This document shows, one piece after another, positions 8,444-17,725 of a DNA stretch of 64,000 nt. The stretch covers positions 1 through 64,000 of the forward strand of contig CAYLKD010000001.1 in NCBI GenBank assembly GCA_964384345.1, in the 5' to 3' direction. Position 1 is the first letter of the stretch; each line of letters starts with the position of its first letter. The notes under the pieces were generated by a model. That model was not told where the DNA came from. It worked only from the letters and a program-made list of their open reading frames with translations, and did not search any database. The DNA is from JASLCR01 sp964384345. GTDB lineage: Bacteria; Patescibacteriota; Saccharimonadia; Saccharimonadales; Saccharimonadaceae. The position numbers and the translations under genes were made by a program.

Positions 8444-11326
8444 TTAAGCTTTTGCGAGACTGATTTCTAATGCTTTTTTATCAATCGTTACTTCTACTGT
8501 CGTAAGTGGTAAATCAATTGCGTCGGTAGCGGTCGCTAATGTCTCCGCGTCTATAGTGACTTGATGTTCATCGATGGCTTTTTGCAGTTCAGAATCATCG
8601 GTTTTAAGTACAAGGATAATTCGATCATCGACGTTGAGACCAGCTGACTTACGTGCTGACTGCACATGGCGCACGACCTCGCGCATGTGCCCTTCTCGCT
8701 TCAGCGCAGGCGTCAAGGTTTCATCGATAGCAACTACCTGGCCCACTTTGACCGTTTTTACATTGAGCTCATCGACAAGAATCGGCGTGAACTCAACGTG
8801 TTCGCCAAGACTCGGTACTGTGACACTCGCAAGCGGCTGACGTACTTTGAGACCGGCTTTCGCACGCAGACTGAGACCTTCGTTGACATAACTCCGTACT
8901 GTTTCCATATCGTTCATCACAAGTTCGTTGACATGTCCGGCTGGTAGCCAGTCCTTTAAGTGTATAGATTCACTATCACCCGTTAGTTTATGGTACAATT
9001 CCTCGGCCATAAATGGCGTGAACGGCGCAAGCACATATGCCAGGCGCACGAGTACATAGTGCAGCGTGCGATATGCCATTGCTTTATCAGTGTCATCCTC
9101 TGATTTCCAGAAACGGCGGCGACTTCGGCGTACGAACCAATTACTGGCATCATCGAGAAATGGCAAGATTGGGTTCATTGCATCTGGAATGTTGTAGGCA
9201 TCCATATTTTTTTCGACGTCAGCAACGAGCTGGTGCAAACGTGAAATGATCCATATATCGAGCGGATTTTCACAATCACTGATCGGATCTACAAGCTTTC
9301 CATCGTACTCCCAACCATCGACTTCGGCGTACATCGTAAAGAAATCGTACATGTTCCAAACCATCGATAGTTTGCGCGCGACGTCACCAACTTCTTTGTC
9401 TTGGAGTGCGAAGTCTTCGCCGTTTAAGAGTGGGCTTGAGAGCAATAAGAATCGCAAACTGTCGGCTGAGAATTTGTCCATCAGCTCATTCGGGTCAGTG
9501 AAATTGCCGTAGCTTTTGCTCATTTTCCGGCCGTCATTTCCGGCAACGTTTCCGGTGACAATGACATTTTTAAATGAATTTTCACCAAACAGGGCCACGC
9601 TCATTGAGTGCATGTAGTAGAACCAGGCACGGACTTGGCCGATATATTCGACAATGAAATCACCAGGGAAATTTTCTTCGAATTTTTGCTTGTTCTCAAA
9701 TGGATAATGGTACTGCGCAAATGGCATCGAGCCGGCTTCAAACCAGCTGTCCATCACTTTGTCGATACGCGTGTAGGTTTCGCCATCGATATCAAAGGTC
9801 ACATCATCAACCCATGGTCGGTGATAATCGTCGAGTCTGACGCCCGATAATTTTTCGAGTTCGTCATAACTCCCAACAACTTTTACCTTGCCACTTTCAC
9901 TCTTCCACACTGGCATGGCCGTCGCCCAGAAACGGTCACGTGATAAGTTCCAGTCCGGTGCTTGCTCAATAGTCTTGGCGAAGCGGCCGTTTTTGACGTG
10001 CGCCGGGAACCACTCGATGTTGCCGTTTTGCTGCAACATCGTCTCGCGCTGCGCTGCGATGTCCATAAACCAACTTGGATGCGCGCGGTACATCAAGCGC
10101 GTGCCACAGCGGTGACAGTGTGGGTATGAGTGCCGGTAATATTCTATCTTCCAAACAATGCCGCGTTCTTTAAGCTCTTTGGCAATTGGCTTATTTGCTT
10201 TCCAAACGTTTTGGCCTTCCCAATCACTTTCAGTGTACAAGCCGTTTTCATCGATGACATGAACAGCCGGAAAACCTTTTTCTTTGGCGAGGGCAAAATC
10301 TTCTTCACCGTAGGTCGGCGCGAGGTGAACAATACCCGTTCCAGAATCAGTCGTGACATAATCTGCAGCCCAGACTTTGTGAGCCTTTTCACCACGATCA
10401 ACGAACAACGGCTGATAACTTTCGCCAACCAGCTCGCTACCCTTAAATGACCGCACTAGTTTATGCTCAAGCACATTGTGTTTTTCGTCGGTCAGCACTT
10501 TTTCGATGAGTTCTTTAGCGAGAATCAACGTTTCACCGCCGACTTCAACTTCGGCATACTCAACGTCTTTATTGACAGCAACTGCCGTATTGGCAGGCAA
10601 TGTCCAAGGCGTCGTTGTCCAAGCAAGGAGGTACTTCGGCTTAGGGTCACCATGTTCATGGTCTTCTTTGTTTCGTGGCCACAGTGCAAACTTCACATAC
10701 ACACTTGGATCGGTCACGTCTTGATATGCACCAGCGTCCATCGTCACTTCAGCTTTTGAAAGCGGCGTGGCATCAAGCGTACAGTACATCAGTACTTTTT
10801 CGCCTTCATAGATTTTTTTCTTTTCGTAGAGTTCTTTAAAGGCCCACCAGACTGATTCCATATACTCTTTGTCCATGGTTTTGTAGGCGCCCTTAAAATC
10901 GACCCAGCGACCGATACGATCGACGGTATCTTCCCACTCGCTACTAGTTTGCACCATGTTTTCGCGACAAGCGATGATGTACTTTTCGATGCCGTATTCG
11001 ATGACTTCTTCGCGTGATTTGATACCAAGCTTTTTCTCGGTATAGCGCTCCGCGGGTAGCCCATGACAGTCCCAGCCCCAAACACGTTCGACACGCTTCC
11101 CTTTCATCGTCTGATAGCGTGGAATTGCATCTTTTACCATCGAACTCAGCAACGTACCATGATGCGGCACGCCCGAAATAAACGGCGGCCCATCGTAAAA
11201 GACATAGCTATTTTCTTTTGGTCGATTGGCAATCGACTTTTCGAATGTCTTGTCCTGTTTCCATTTTTGTACCCAATCTTTTTCGTACTCTGCAGCTCGT
11301 CGCCTGGTTCCTGATTTGAATTTCAT
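8444..11326 (-). CDS. ileS: Isoleucyl-tRNA synthetase
   Basis: The enzyme charges tRNA-Ile. DGPPFISGVPHHGTLL is the class I signature region and GRKMSKSYGN the KMSKS loop; between them lies the CP1 editing domain. The C-terminal anticodon-binding part resembles the longer archaeal/eukaryal-type IleRS. The signature reads HHGT at residues 55-58, so the second His of HIGH is replaced by Thr. The reading frame opens 28 codons upstream, but that stretch is the leader hairpin. AAAGGA 6 nt before MKFKSGT fixes the start (960 residues). A T-box-like leader precedes it. Confidence 0.95.
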   Translation of the reverse strand: MKFKSGTRRRAAEYEKDWVQKWKQDKTFEKSIANRPKENSYVFYDGPPFISGVPHHGTLLSSMVKDAIPRYQTMKGKRVERVWGWDCHGLPAERYTEKKLGIKSREEVIEYGIEKYIIACRENMVQTSSEWEDTVDRIGRWVDFKGAYKTMDKEYMESVWWAFKELYEKKKIYEGEKVLMYCTLDATPLSKAEVTMDAGAYQDVTDPSVYVKFALWPRNKEDHEHGDPKPKYLLAWTTTPWTLPANTAVAVNKDVEYAEVEVGGETLILAKELIEKVLTDEKHNVLEHKLVRSFKGSELVGESYQPLFVDRGEKAHKVWAADYVTTDSGTGIVHLAPTYGEEDFALAKEKGFPAVHVIDENGLYTESDWEGQNVWKANKPIAKELKERGIVWKIEYYRHSYPHCHRCGTRLMYRAHPSWFMDIAAQRETMLQQNGNIEWFPAHVKNGRFAKTIEQAPDWNLSRDRFWATAMPVWKSESGKVKVVGSYDELEKLSGVRLDDYHRPWVDDVTFDIDGETYTRIDKVMDSWFEAGSMPFAQYHYPFENKQKFEENFPGDFIVEYIGQVRAWFYYMHSMSVALFGENSFKNVIVTGNVAGNDGRKMSKSYGNFTDPNELMDKFSADSLRFLLLSSPLLNGEDFALQDKEVGDVARKLSMVWNMYDFFTMYAEVDGWEYDGKLVDPISDCENPLDIWIISRLHQLVADVEKNMDAYNIPDAMNPILPFLDDASNWFVRRSRRRFWKSEDDTDKAMAYRTLHYVLVRLAYVLAPFTPFMAEELYHKLTGDSESIHLKDWLPAGHVNELVMNDMETVRSYVNEGLSLRAKAGLKVRQPLASVTVPSLGEHVEFTPILVDELNVKTVKVGQVVAIDETLTPALKREGHMREVVRHVQSARKSAGLNVDDRIILVLKTDDSELQKAIDEHQVTIDAETLATATDAIDLPLTTVEVTIDKKALEISLAKA

Positions 11327-11545
11327 TATATTTCCTTTGTTATTATGTTGCTTTAAAACAAAAAAATCCCTTCGTAGACACTGGAATCCCAATATTTGAG
11401 ACGGTACCATCCAGTTTCTAAGAAAGGATTCTTAGCGCTTACTTGTCGCTTCTCTCGTGAGCATATTACGGCAGGTTCTATTTTTGAATTAGTCAATTTC
11501 TTCCTGCTGACGTTCCCATTATATTGAGATTGTGGTTGATAGCCA
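11327..11545 (-). promoter_or_regulatory. T-box-like leader of ileS
   Basis: The minus strand carries GGATGGTACCGTCTC (TGGTACC at 11403-11409), matching the T-box antiterminator core. AATCCTTTC pairs with GAAGGGATT, which is followed by seven T's, and ACTGGA/TCCAGT pairs inside; this gives a terminator that encloses the T-box. The TGGT bulge predicts an A discriminator, and the tRNA-Ile gene at 39171 has one. A possible Stem I (GCAGG/CCTGC) lies upstream. A -10-like TATAAT is seen near 11521. The specifier codon was not assigned. Confidence 0.6.
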
Positions 11546-11571
11546 CTTTATGACGCCTTCTATATTAGATT

Positions 11572-12486
11572 TTACACCTTTCGGGGGGGTAATGGCAAGA
11601 ATTTGCTCGTGCGAGCTTTGTACTCGTCCCAACCTTTTCGGCCTGCAAAAGCTTTTTCGGTGATCGGCACGCCAGAGACGCAGAGCAGCAAGTACGTGAT
11701 CAAGAGTGGCGACAAGAGTCCGACCCACGCGTACATACAGCTGCAGCTGATAAGGAAAATCCCCAACCACTGCGTTGCCTCACCAAAATAATTTGGGTGT
11801 CTCGTATAGCGCCATAGGCCACTTGTCATGAGTGTTCCACGATTTGCTTTGTTTTTTAGGAATTGTTTCAGCTGCCAATCCGCAACGGCTTCAAAGACAA
11901 ATCCAATCAGCCACATGACGGCGCCTAATGCAGCGTAAATACCTATCTCAGTGGCTGGCGAGGCATTCGCATATATCGCCGATAGCGACACAAGACTAGC
12001 AAGCACGGCTTGGACAAAGAAAATACGACCATAGGTGTTTAGCGCGATACTGCCCCTCCAGTGTTTGCGAAGTTCCACGTAGCGCTTATCCTCAGGGTGC
12101 GTTAGCAGTCGTCGGGTAATAACGTAGCTTAGACGAACGCCCCAGATCGTAACCAGTAGTAGTATGAGCGTTTGTACATTAAGACCAATTGTCTGCGCGC
12201 CAGCTATGAAGCTAGCGACAGTCGCAACGATGAATGTAGGACCCCACGCAGCATCGACAATATCGGTTCGATGAAGTCGTTGAGAAACAATAAAAACGAT
12301 GCTCAGGAATATTACCGCCCATGACAAGCCCATGCTAAAGATGATCCCTAGACGCGTAGCGATATCTGTTTGCGTGAACGTAGTAATGAGCGCCGCGATA
12401 TATGCTATGCCGATTACCACGAATAGTGCCTGCGGCGTTTCTAGCGTCAACATGCGAGCTTGTTTAGGCAAAGAGTCCATCTCCAT
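11572..12486 (-). CDS. DUF1295 integral membrane protein (steroid-reductase/ICMT-like fold)
   Basis: The 304-residue protein has about eight hydrophobic helices. Its C-terminal GLWRYTRHPNYFGEATQWLGIFL is the hallmark of the DUF1295/isoprenylcysteine methyltransferase-like superfamily, whose His-Pro-Asn-Tyr segment binds the cofactor. DIVDAAWGPTF is a second family signature. The substrate is unknown; lipid or quinone modification is possible. Its start overlaps the VKOR gene by 23 bp, suggesting translational coupling in an operon with redox proteins. Confidence 0.85.
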   Translation of the reverse strand: MEMDSLPKQARMLTLETPQALFVVIGIAYIAALITTFTQTDIATRLGIIFSMGLSWAVIFLSIVFIVSQRLHRTDIVDAAWGPTFIVATVASFIAGAQTIGLNVQTLILLLVTIWGVRLSYVITRRLLTHPEDKRYVELRKHWRGSIALNTYGRIFFVQAVLASLVSLSAIYANASPATEIGIYAALGAVMWLIGFVFEAVADWQLKQFLKNKANRGTLMTSGLWRYTRHPNYFGEATQWLGIFLISCSCMYAWVGLLSPLLITYLLLCVSGVPITEKAFAGRKGWDEYKARTSKFLPLPPRKV

Positions 12487-13093
12487 ACTTCACTAAAATC
12501 GCACCAATGACGAATACAATAATCGCCCACATCACGAGCTTATCATAATCCTTTTCGATGAATTGATGTAATTGCTTGTTAATTTTTTTTGGGAAGTACA
12601 AATTATTTTCCCTTATATTGTAGCGAGTGATCGCAAACCACACCATGGTGGTCGTAAGCGTCACCAATAAGCACCATGGACATAGCGCCTGTATTACAAA
12701 GAAACTGATGGACAGTAATACATAGGCAAATACCAGCCCTAAAGTATAGCCAATCTGAGCTGCAAACATAAATTTGCGTGGGAATGCGATGCCCGCCAGT
12801 CCGGCGATAGCAACGGTGATGACTACTGGTTCAGCAATCAAACCAATAAAGCTATTTGGAAAGCCAAACATTGTCGCGCTTGGATGCTTATTAACGGTGG
12901 CGCAGTTTAGTACCACATTGACACTACAACTTAGAGTTGCGTTTGGATTCCGAGCTAGTTCAATCGCGTCAACTGAAAGTACAAATGCCGCAAGCAGACT
13001 CAGGCAAGCGCCGATCAGCATACTAATGAATATCCAGCGATTATCGCGGATTTTTTTGTCGTGGTGTGTAAAGTACGTGATGATATTACCCAT
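12464..13093 (-). CDS. Vitamin K epoxide reductase (VKOR) family membrane protein
   Basis: The 209-residue protein has four to five transmembrane helices, the loop cysteines SCSVNVVLNCATV with the following FGFPNSFIG segment, and the redox CPWC motif in helix 4. Bacterial VKOR homologues reoxidise DsbA-like proteins using quinones, replacing DsbB. The gene overlaps a thioredoxin-fold gene upstream by 8 bp and DUF1295 downstream. No periplasmic DsbA partner is fused to it. The C-terminal helix is extra compared with minimal VKORs. Confidence 0.92.
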   Translation of the reverse strand: MGNIITYFTHHDKKIRDNRWIFISMLIGACLSLLAAFVLSVDAIELARNPNATLSCSVNVVLNCATVNKHPSATMFGFPNSFIGLIAEPVVITVAIAGLAGIAFPRKFMFAAQIGYTLGLVFAYVLLSISFFVIQALCPWCLLVTLTTTMVWFAITRYNIRENNLYFPKKINKQLHQFIEKDYDKLVMWAIIVFVIGAILVKYGDGLFA

Positions 13094-13343
13094 AGTAACT
13101 CAGCTCCGAAATTGTCGGCAGGGGTATGCCCGGCCAAAAGTTTTGTAATTTTCCATCATCACTCAGGGCAATGATACTTGGATATTCGACGATATCGTAC
13201 GTACGACAAAATTCACCTCCCTCTGACGAGTCGGGATCAAGCGTTTCGATCGTTCGACCAGTTTGACGTGTAAAATCTCGCATGAAATCTTCGACAGTTG
13301 TAGCATGCTCACTATCGCTGCGGTAAACGATGATTGATTTCAT
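13086..13343 (-). CDS. Thioredoxin-fold protein without a CxxC motif
   Basis: The 85-residue protein shows the thioredoxin pattern: an N-terminal strand SIIVYRS, then CRTYDIVEYPSIIALSDDGK with the cis-proline at EYP. The active-site CxxC is absent; only one Cys (FCRTY) remains. It overlaps nrdR by ATGA (4 bp) and VKOR by 8 bp, so all three should be translated together. A role as a scaffold or a monothiol partner of VKOR is inference. Confidence 0.7.
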   Translation of the reverse strand: MKSIIVYRSDSEHATTVEDFMRDFTRQTGRTIETLDPDSSEGGEFCRTYDIVEYPSIIALSDDGKLQNFWPGIPLPTISELSYYG

Positions 13344-13801
13344 TCGCTCGTCTCTCGGTTCTGCCTCGCTGCAAGTATTTTTACAAAATCGTCGAGGTTT
13401 TTGAAATCATGAAATACACTTGCAAACCGTACATAAGCTACTTGATTGCGTCGCTCAAGTTCATCGAGGACGAGTTCACCAATTTGCTTGGAAACTATCT
13501 CACTTTCCCCTTTTGCGTACAGTGCCTCTTCAACACGATCTACGATGTCCTCAACCTCAAGTTCTGAGGCAAAGAATTTGCCAACTGACTGTTTAATAGC
13601 TGATGTCAGTTTATCGCGATCAAATAACTCACGGTCGCCGTTTTTTTTGATAACAGCAAGGTTCGGCTTCTCAATTCGCTCATACGTAGTAAATCGTGTA
13701 CCATCTGATGCTTCACGTCGACGACGAATCGTTTTGCCGTCGCCAACTTCACGCGACTCAAGCACGCGACTATCGCCTATATTTAATTGGCCGCTTTTCA
13801 T
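13340..13801 (-). CDS. nrdR: NrdR-like ATP-cone repressor lacking zinc-ribbon cysteines
   Basis: The 153-residue protein matches NrdR along its length: IRRRRE, RFTTYERIEKPNLAVIKKNG (start of the ATP cone), FDRDKL, and the YVRFASVFHDF end. NrdR binds NrdR boxes with its N-terminal zinc ribbon and senses dATP with the ATP cone to repress ribonucleotide reductase genes. Here the four ribbon cysteines are replaced (S3, L6, A31, G34), although the basic RRRR remains. It lies 15 bp downstream of ftsZ and overlaps the next gene by ATGA. Confidence 0.88.
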   Translation of the reverse strand: MKSGQLNIGDSRVLESREVGDGKTIRRRREASDGTRFTTYERIEKPNLAVIKKNGDRELFDRDKLTSAIKQSVGKFFASELEVEDIVDRVEEALYAKGESEIVSKQIGELVLDELERRNQVAYVRFASVFHDFKNLDDFVKILAARQNRETSE

Positions 13802-13816
13802 AGGGAGTGCGGTTTC

Positions 13817-15004
13817 CTATGATTCCTTATTTTTCTTACGACGGCGGAGGAATGCTGGCGTATCGTCTTCATCATTTGCGGTTGTATCAGGTTCGTGCCA
13901 AATATCAGTTGGTGCTGTATCATCTTCAGTAAAATGATGTGCAGTATTGTCACTATCTAAGTCCATATCGACAGATTCGACAACATCATCTTTTACTTCA
14001 CTTGAACTGCTCGGATGACGCAAACTTGCCGCTTGTTGTTCGAAGAAAGCAGAATCAAATCCGGTTGCAATAACAGTAATCACGAGCTCATCTTCCATTT
14101 CTGGCTTGAGCGTTGCACCAAATATAATATTCGCATCTGGTGAGACAGCAGAAGTAATGATCTCCGCAGCTTCTTGAATCTCAGACATACTCATGTCGTA
14201 GCCACCAGTCACGTTAAATAGTACGCCCTTAGCGCCGTCGATAGAGACTTCGATAAGTGGTGATTCGATGGCCTGTTGTGCAGCCTGCGTAGCTCTATCT
14301 TCACCGCTCGCGCGTCCAATGCCCATGAGTGCTGATCCGGCGTTGCTCATGATGGCCTTAACGTCAGCAAAGTCGAGGTTGATCAGTCCATGTTCGGTGA
14401 TCAATTCTGAAATGCCCTGCACTCCTTGACGAAGCACATCATCAGCAATTTTAAATGTTTCAAGCAGTGGCGTACGTCGATCAATCGTCTGGAGCAAACG
14501 ATCATTAGGGATAGTGATCAGTGTGTCGACTTGACGGCCAAGTTGTGCAATAGCCCAATCAGCGTTCTGACGACGTTTTTCACCTTCAAAGCTAAACGGT
14601 TTCGTGGCAACACCGACAACTAATATACCAAGGTCACGAGCAATTTCAGCCACAACGTGACCAGCTCCTGACCCTGTACCACCACCAGCACCGATTGTGA
14701 CAAACACCATATCAGCGCCTTCAAGGGCCGTACGGATCTCCTCAGCAGACTCTTTAGCAGCTTCTTCACCCTTGCCAGGGTCAGCGCCAGCACCGAGGCC
14801 GCCAGTCGCTTCTCTACCGAGATGGATTTTAACATCAGCCTTAGAGTTGTGCAGTGCTTGAGCATCAGTATTCATTGCAATGAATTGCACACCAGTCAGA
14901 CCGGCATCTTTCATGCGATTGACTGCTGATCCGCCTGCGCCACCAACGCCAACAACTTTGATACTTGCGAACGTCTGGATTTCGCTTGGTTTCACTTCAG
15001 GCAT
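13817..15004 (-). CDS. ftsZ: Cell division protein FtsZ
   Basis: The 395-residue tubulin-like GTPase has IKVVGVGGAGGSAVNRM, the tubulin signature GAGGGTGSGAGHVVAE, RRQNADWAIAQL and the T7 loop LINLDFADVKAIM needed for polymer GTP hydrolysis. The linker (about residues 325-378) is acidic and variable, and the tail DTPAFLRRRKKNKES is the conserved peptide that binds FtsA. Gene order ftsA-ftsZ is the ancestral one, with a 73 bp gap holding its own -10-like TATACT. Confidence 0.98.
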   Translation of the reverse strand: MPEVKPSEIQTFASIKVVGVGGAGGSAVNRMKDAGLTGVQFIAMNTDAQALHNSKADVKIHLGREATGGLGAGADPGKGEEAAKESAEEIRTALEGADMVFVTIGAGGGTGSGAGHVVAEIARDLGILVVGVATKPFSFEGEKRRQNADWAIAQLGRQVDTLITIPNDRLLQTIDRRTPLLETFKIADDVLRQGVQGISELITEHGLINLDFADVKAIMSNAGSALMGIGRASGEDRATQAAQQAIESPLIEVSIDGAKGVLFNVTGGYDMSMSEIQEAAEIITSAVSPDANIIFGATLKPEMEDELVITVIATGFDSAFFEQQAASLRHPSSSSEVKDDVVESVDMDLDSDNTAHHFTEDDTAPTDIWHEPDTTANDEDDTPAFLRRRKKNKES

Positions 15005-15077
15005 GATCTACTTGTCCCCCGCTTTGTCTTATAGAAAAGTTTTACTCATTCTAGTATACACTAGCCGAATACAAAAA

Positions 15078-16334
15078 TTAAGCTTTGAACTTACCGAGAA
15101 AGTTCGTGATGATTCCGCTGGCTTTTTGCAAGCCGTCTTTGGCTTTTTGGCCACTGTTACCATGATGGGATGTATTATTTTTGTGTACAGTCCCATTTCC
15201 TTCACTGTCGATCATCATCAAGCCGATTGCTGTAGCAAATTCGGGTTTTTCAGCATCTTCTGACACACCGCCGTAGCCATCACTTTTGCCGATTCGTGCA
15301 GCCAAGCCCAGATGTGTTTTAGCAAATTCACTCAGATGCTTCATATTAGCCGTGCCGCCTGTCAGCACGACACCACTAGGTAGTCGCCCGGCTCGGCCAG
15401 CTTTCTTGAGTTCTTTATTAACTAAATCAAAAATTTCTTCAAGTCTTGCTTCTACAATCTCGTCGATGTCCTGTGAGCTAAATGTATATACTTCTTTGTC
15501 TTCTTTGAGACTCACACTTGAGTGCTCCGCACGAAGCAACGCATCTGCATGTGACAATTTTATTTTTTCAGCGATCTCAGGATCTGTTTTGAGCCCTATA
15601 GCTAAGTCATTTGTAATACTGGCGCCTCCAAAAGGAATCACGCCGACATACTGCAAATCGCCCTCTTCGAAAACGGCGACACTGGTAGTTGCTGCACCAA
15701 TATCAACAAGTGCAACACCATTTTCAAGCTGCGACTCTTTGAGCACAGCTTTTGCTGCTGCTAAAACTGCTGGGACAATGGCACGAGCATCAACTTTAGC
15801 CATTTCTGCCGTTTTCTGCAGATTATGTAGATGTGGCGCTAAAACCGAGACGACGTTGGCATTGATTTCAAGACGTGTCCCAGTCATACCAAGTGGATCT
15901 TTGATGTTATCTTGACCATCAAGCCGATAACTATGTGGTACAACGTCAATAATTTCGCGATTAGCTGGAATTTTCCCAATCGTCGCAACATCTTCAATTC
16001 GTCTAAGGTCTTCGTGGCCAATCTCATGATCAGCCGTACCGACCGCAATCATACCGTCGGCTTTGGTACTAAGGATGTGATTCCCATTGATCGATACCGT
16101 CGCGTAATCAACTTGATAGCCACTCATACGCTCCGCTTCACCAAGCGCTTCGTCGATCGCTGCCGCAGGCCCATTTAGATTAGAAACGATACCTTTTCGC
16201 ATTCCGCTATTAGCAGCTTTTCCTACACCAACAATCGTCGGCGTTCCGGTTGCTGGGTCAAGATGACCCACGACACAACGTATCATCGCTGTGCCAATAT
16301 CTATTCCAACTGCATACTTGGCATCTTCTTGCAT
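15078..16334 (-). CDS. ftsA: Cell division protein FtsA
   Basis: This 418-residue actin-like ATPase starts GIDIGTAMIRCVVG (phosphate 1) and has VALVDIGAATTSVAVF (phosphate 2), PFGGASITNDLA, and VVLTGGTANMKHL (adenosine motif), with the FtsA-specific 1C domain between. The C-terminus GIITNFLGKFKA is an amphipathic helix that would tether FtsZ to the membrane. TATAAT ends 9 nt before the ATG, so the leader is at most a few bases. Confidence 0.97.
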   Translation of the reverse strand: MQEDAKYAVGIDIGTAMIRCVVGHLDPATGTPTIVGVGKAANSGMRKGIVSNLNGPAAAIDEALGEAERMSGYQVDYATVSINGNHILSTKADGMIAVGTADHEIGHEDLRRIEDVATIGKIPANREIIDVVPHSYRLDGQDNIKDPLGMTGTRLEINANVVSVLAPHLHNLQKTAEMAKVDARAIVPAVLAAAKAVLKESQLENGVALVDIGAATTSVAVFEEGDLQYVGVIPFGGASITNDLAIGLKTDPEIAEKIKLSHADALLRAEHSSVSLKEDKEVYTFSSQDIDEIVEARLEEIFDLVNKELKKAGRAGRLPSGVVLTGGTANMKHLSEFAKTHLGLAARIGKSDGYGGVSEDAEKPEFATAIGLMMIDSEGNGTVHKNNTSHHGNSGQKAKDGLQKASGIITNFLGKFKA

Positions 16335-16379
16335 ATGATGGGTATTATAGCGCTTATGAAAACATTTGCCTAGCGCTGT

Positions 16380-17141
16380 CTATACTTGCGTTAGTACTTC
16401 AACGCCATGTTCAGTAATTAAAACCGTATGTTCAAAGTGTGCAGCAAGACTGCCATCTCGGCTCGATATCGTCCACCCGTCATCGTGACCAGTTGCGACT
16501 TTCCACCCGCCAAGTGTTGCCATCGGTTCGATAGCAATAGTGTCACCGACTGCCAACACAACGCCGCTTCCTCTCCTACCAACGTTCGGCACTTCAGGAG
16601 GCATGTGCATTTCGTTTCCTACGCCGTGCCCTACCATGTCGCGAATAATGCCAAGTTTTGCTTTATCTAGCACATCCTGTACTGCAGCGGCGATGTCACC
16701 TGTCGTTGTACCAGCACCCTTTACTGCACGGATACCCGCCTCCAAACTACGCTCCGTTTCGACAAGCAGATGTTTTTTCGCACCAGTTGGCTTTTCGCCA
16801 ATGACCATTGTAAAAGCGCTATCAGTTTTCATACCACGATATCCGATCACAAGGTCAAATCCGACGATATCTCCGACCCTGAATGGTTCATCAGTCGGGA
16901 CACCGTGTACGATGGCGTCATTGATACTTATACAAATTGCATTCGGAAAGCCAACTTCAGGCGTCAGATATGTCGGTTCAGCACCGCGTGAGAGGATTTG
17001 TTCATGAACCCAGGCATCAACTTCAATACCTGTCATTCCAGGCTTGACGTACTGCTTGAGATCTCGCAAAATACCGCCTAAAATTTTGCCACCCTCGCGC
17101 ATTGCTTGTATCTGTTCCACCGTTTTTCTTGGCTGTGACAT
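16380..17141 (-). CDS. map: Methionine aminopeptidase type I
   Basis: The 253-residue enzyme removes the N-terminal Met from new proteins after deformylation. The metal ligands are all visible: the two Asp in GFDLVIGYRGMKTDSAF, His in VGHGVGNEMHMPPEV, Glu in IAIEPM and Glu in HFEHTVLI, with substrate His in IVHGVP. There is no N-terminal zinc finger. It lies 7 bp after adk in one transcription unit. Def and Fmt, which work upstream in the same pathway, are at 23.9-25.3 kb. Confidence 0.96.
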   Translation of the reverse strand: MSQPRKTVEQIQAMREGGKILGGILRDLKQYVKPGMTGIEVDAWVHEQILSRGAEPTYLTPEVGFPNAICISINDAIVHGVPTDEPFRVGDIVGFDLVIGYRGMKTDSAFTMVIGEKPTGAKKHLLVETERSLEAGIRAVKGAGTTTGDIAAAVQDVLDKAKLGIIRDMVGHGVGNEMHMPPEVPNVGRRGSGVVLAVGDTIAIEPMATLGGWKVATGHDDGWTISSRDGSLAAHFEHTVLITEHGVEVLTQV

Positions 17142-17148
17142 TACCCCG

Positions 17149-17706
17149 TTACCCTTCGTGCACTACTGGTTCAACAACGTCCTGGTAGAGACGATCGTGC
17201 ACTTCGCCGGCTGTACCAGTGCCGTCGAGATGGATTATACGTACACCATCCTCGGCAAATGTTCCGAGTACCGGATACATTTTCGAACGATAAATCGACA
17301 TGCGCCGCGCGATTGTATCCGGCGTGTCTTCCATACGTCCACGTTTTTCAAGACGTGACATGATTTCGCCCTCTGGCACTTCAAGCACGACAACGATCTC
17401 AATTTTTTCACCATTGGCTTCGAGATAATCTGCCAGCCATTCAGCTTGTTCTTTGGTTCGCGGAAAGCCATCAACAATGACTTGTTCAAACTTGTGCTTT
17501 TTTGCATCTTGAAGAGCAGAATCAAAGACCTCGTATGTCAGCTCGTCACTGACAAGTTCACCGGATTTAAGGACGTTTATGACTTCCGGATCGTCGCTAT
17601 CACGAAGCATTTGCCCGGTCGATAGCCATTTCCAGCCCATACGCACGGCGAGCATTTGACCTTGCATACTTTTTCCTGCTCCAGTTGGGCCAAATAATAA
17701 AATCAT
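17149..17706 (-). CDS. adk: Adenylate kinase
   Basis: The 185-residue protein has the P-loop GPTGAGKSMQG, the AMP-binding STGQMLR, VDGFPRTKEQAEWL and RLEKRGR with a short LID instead of the long zinc-type LID, so it is the short form. It balances adenine nucleotides (ATP + AMP to 2 ADP). AAAGGA precedes the ATG. In many bacteria secY lies upstream; here yqeY does. Confidence 0.94.
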   Translation of the reverse strand: MILLFGPTGAGKSMQGQMLAVRMGWKWLSTGQMLRDSDDPEVINVLKSGELVSDELTYEVFDSALQDAKKHKFEQVIVDGFPRTKEQAEWLADYLEANGEKIEIVVVLEVPEGEIMSRLEKRGRMEDTPDTIARRMSIYRSKMYPVLGTFAEDGVRIIHLDGTGTAGEVHDRLYQDVVEPVVHEG

Positions 17707-17725
17707 AATTGTTCCTTTTTCTGTG

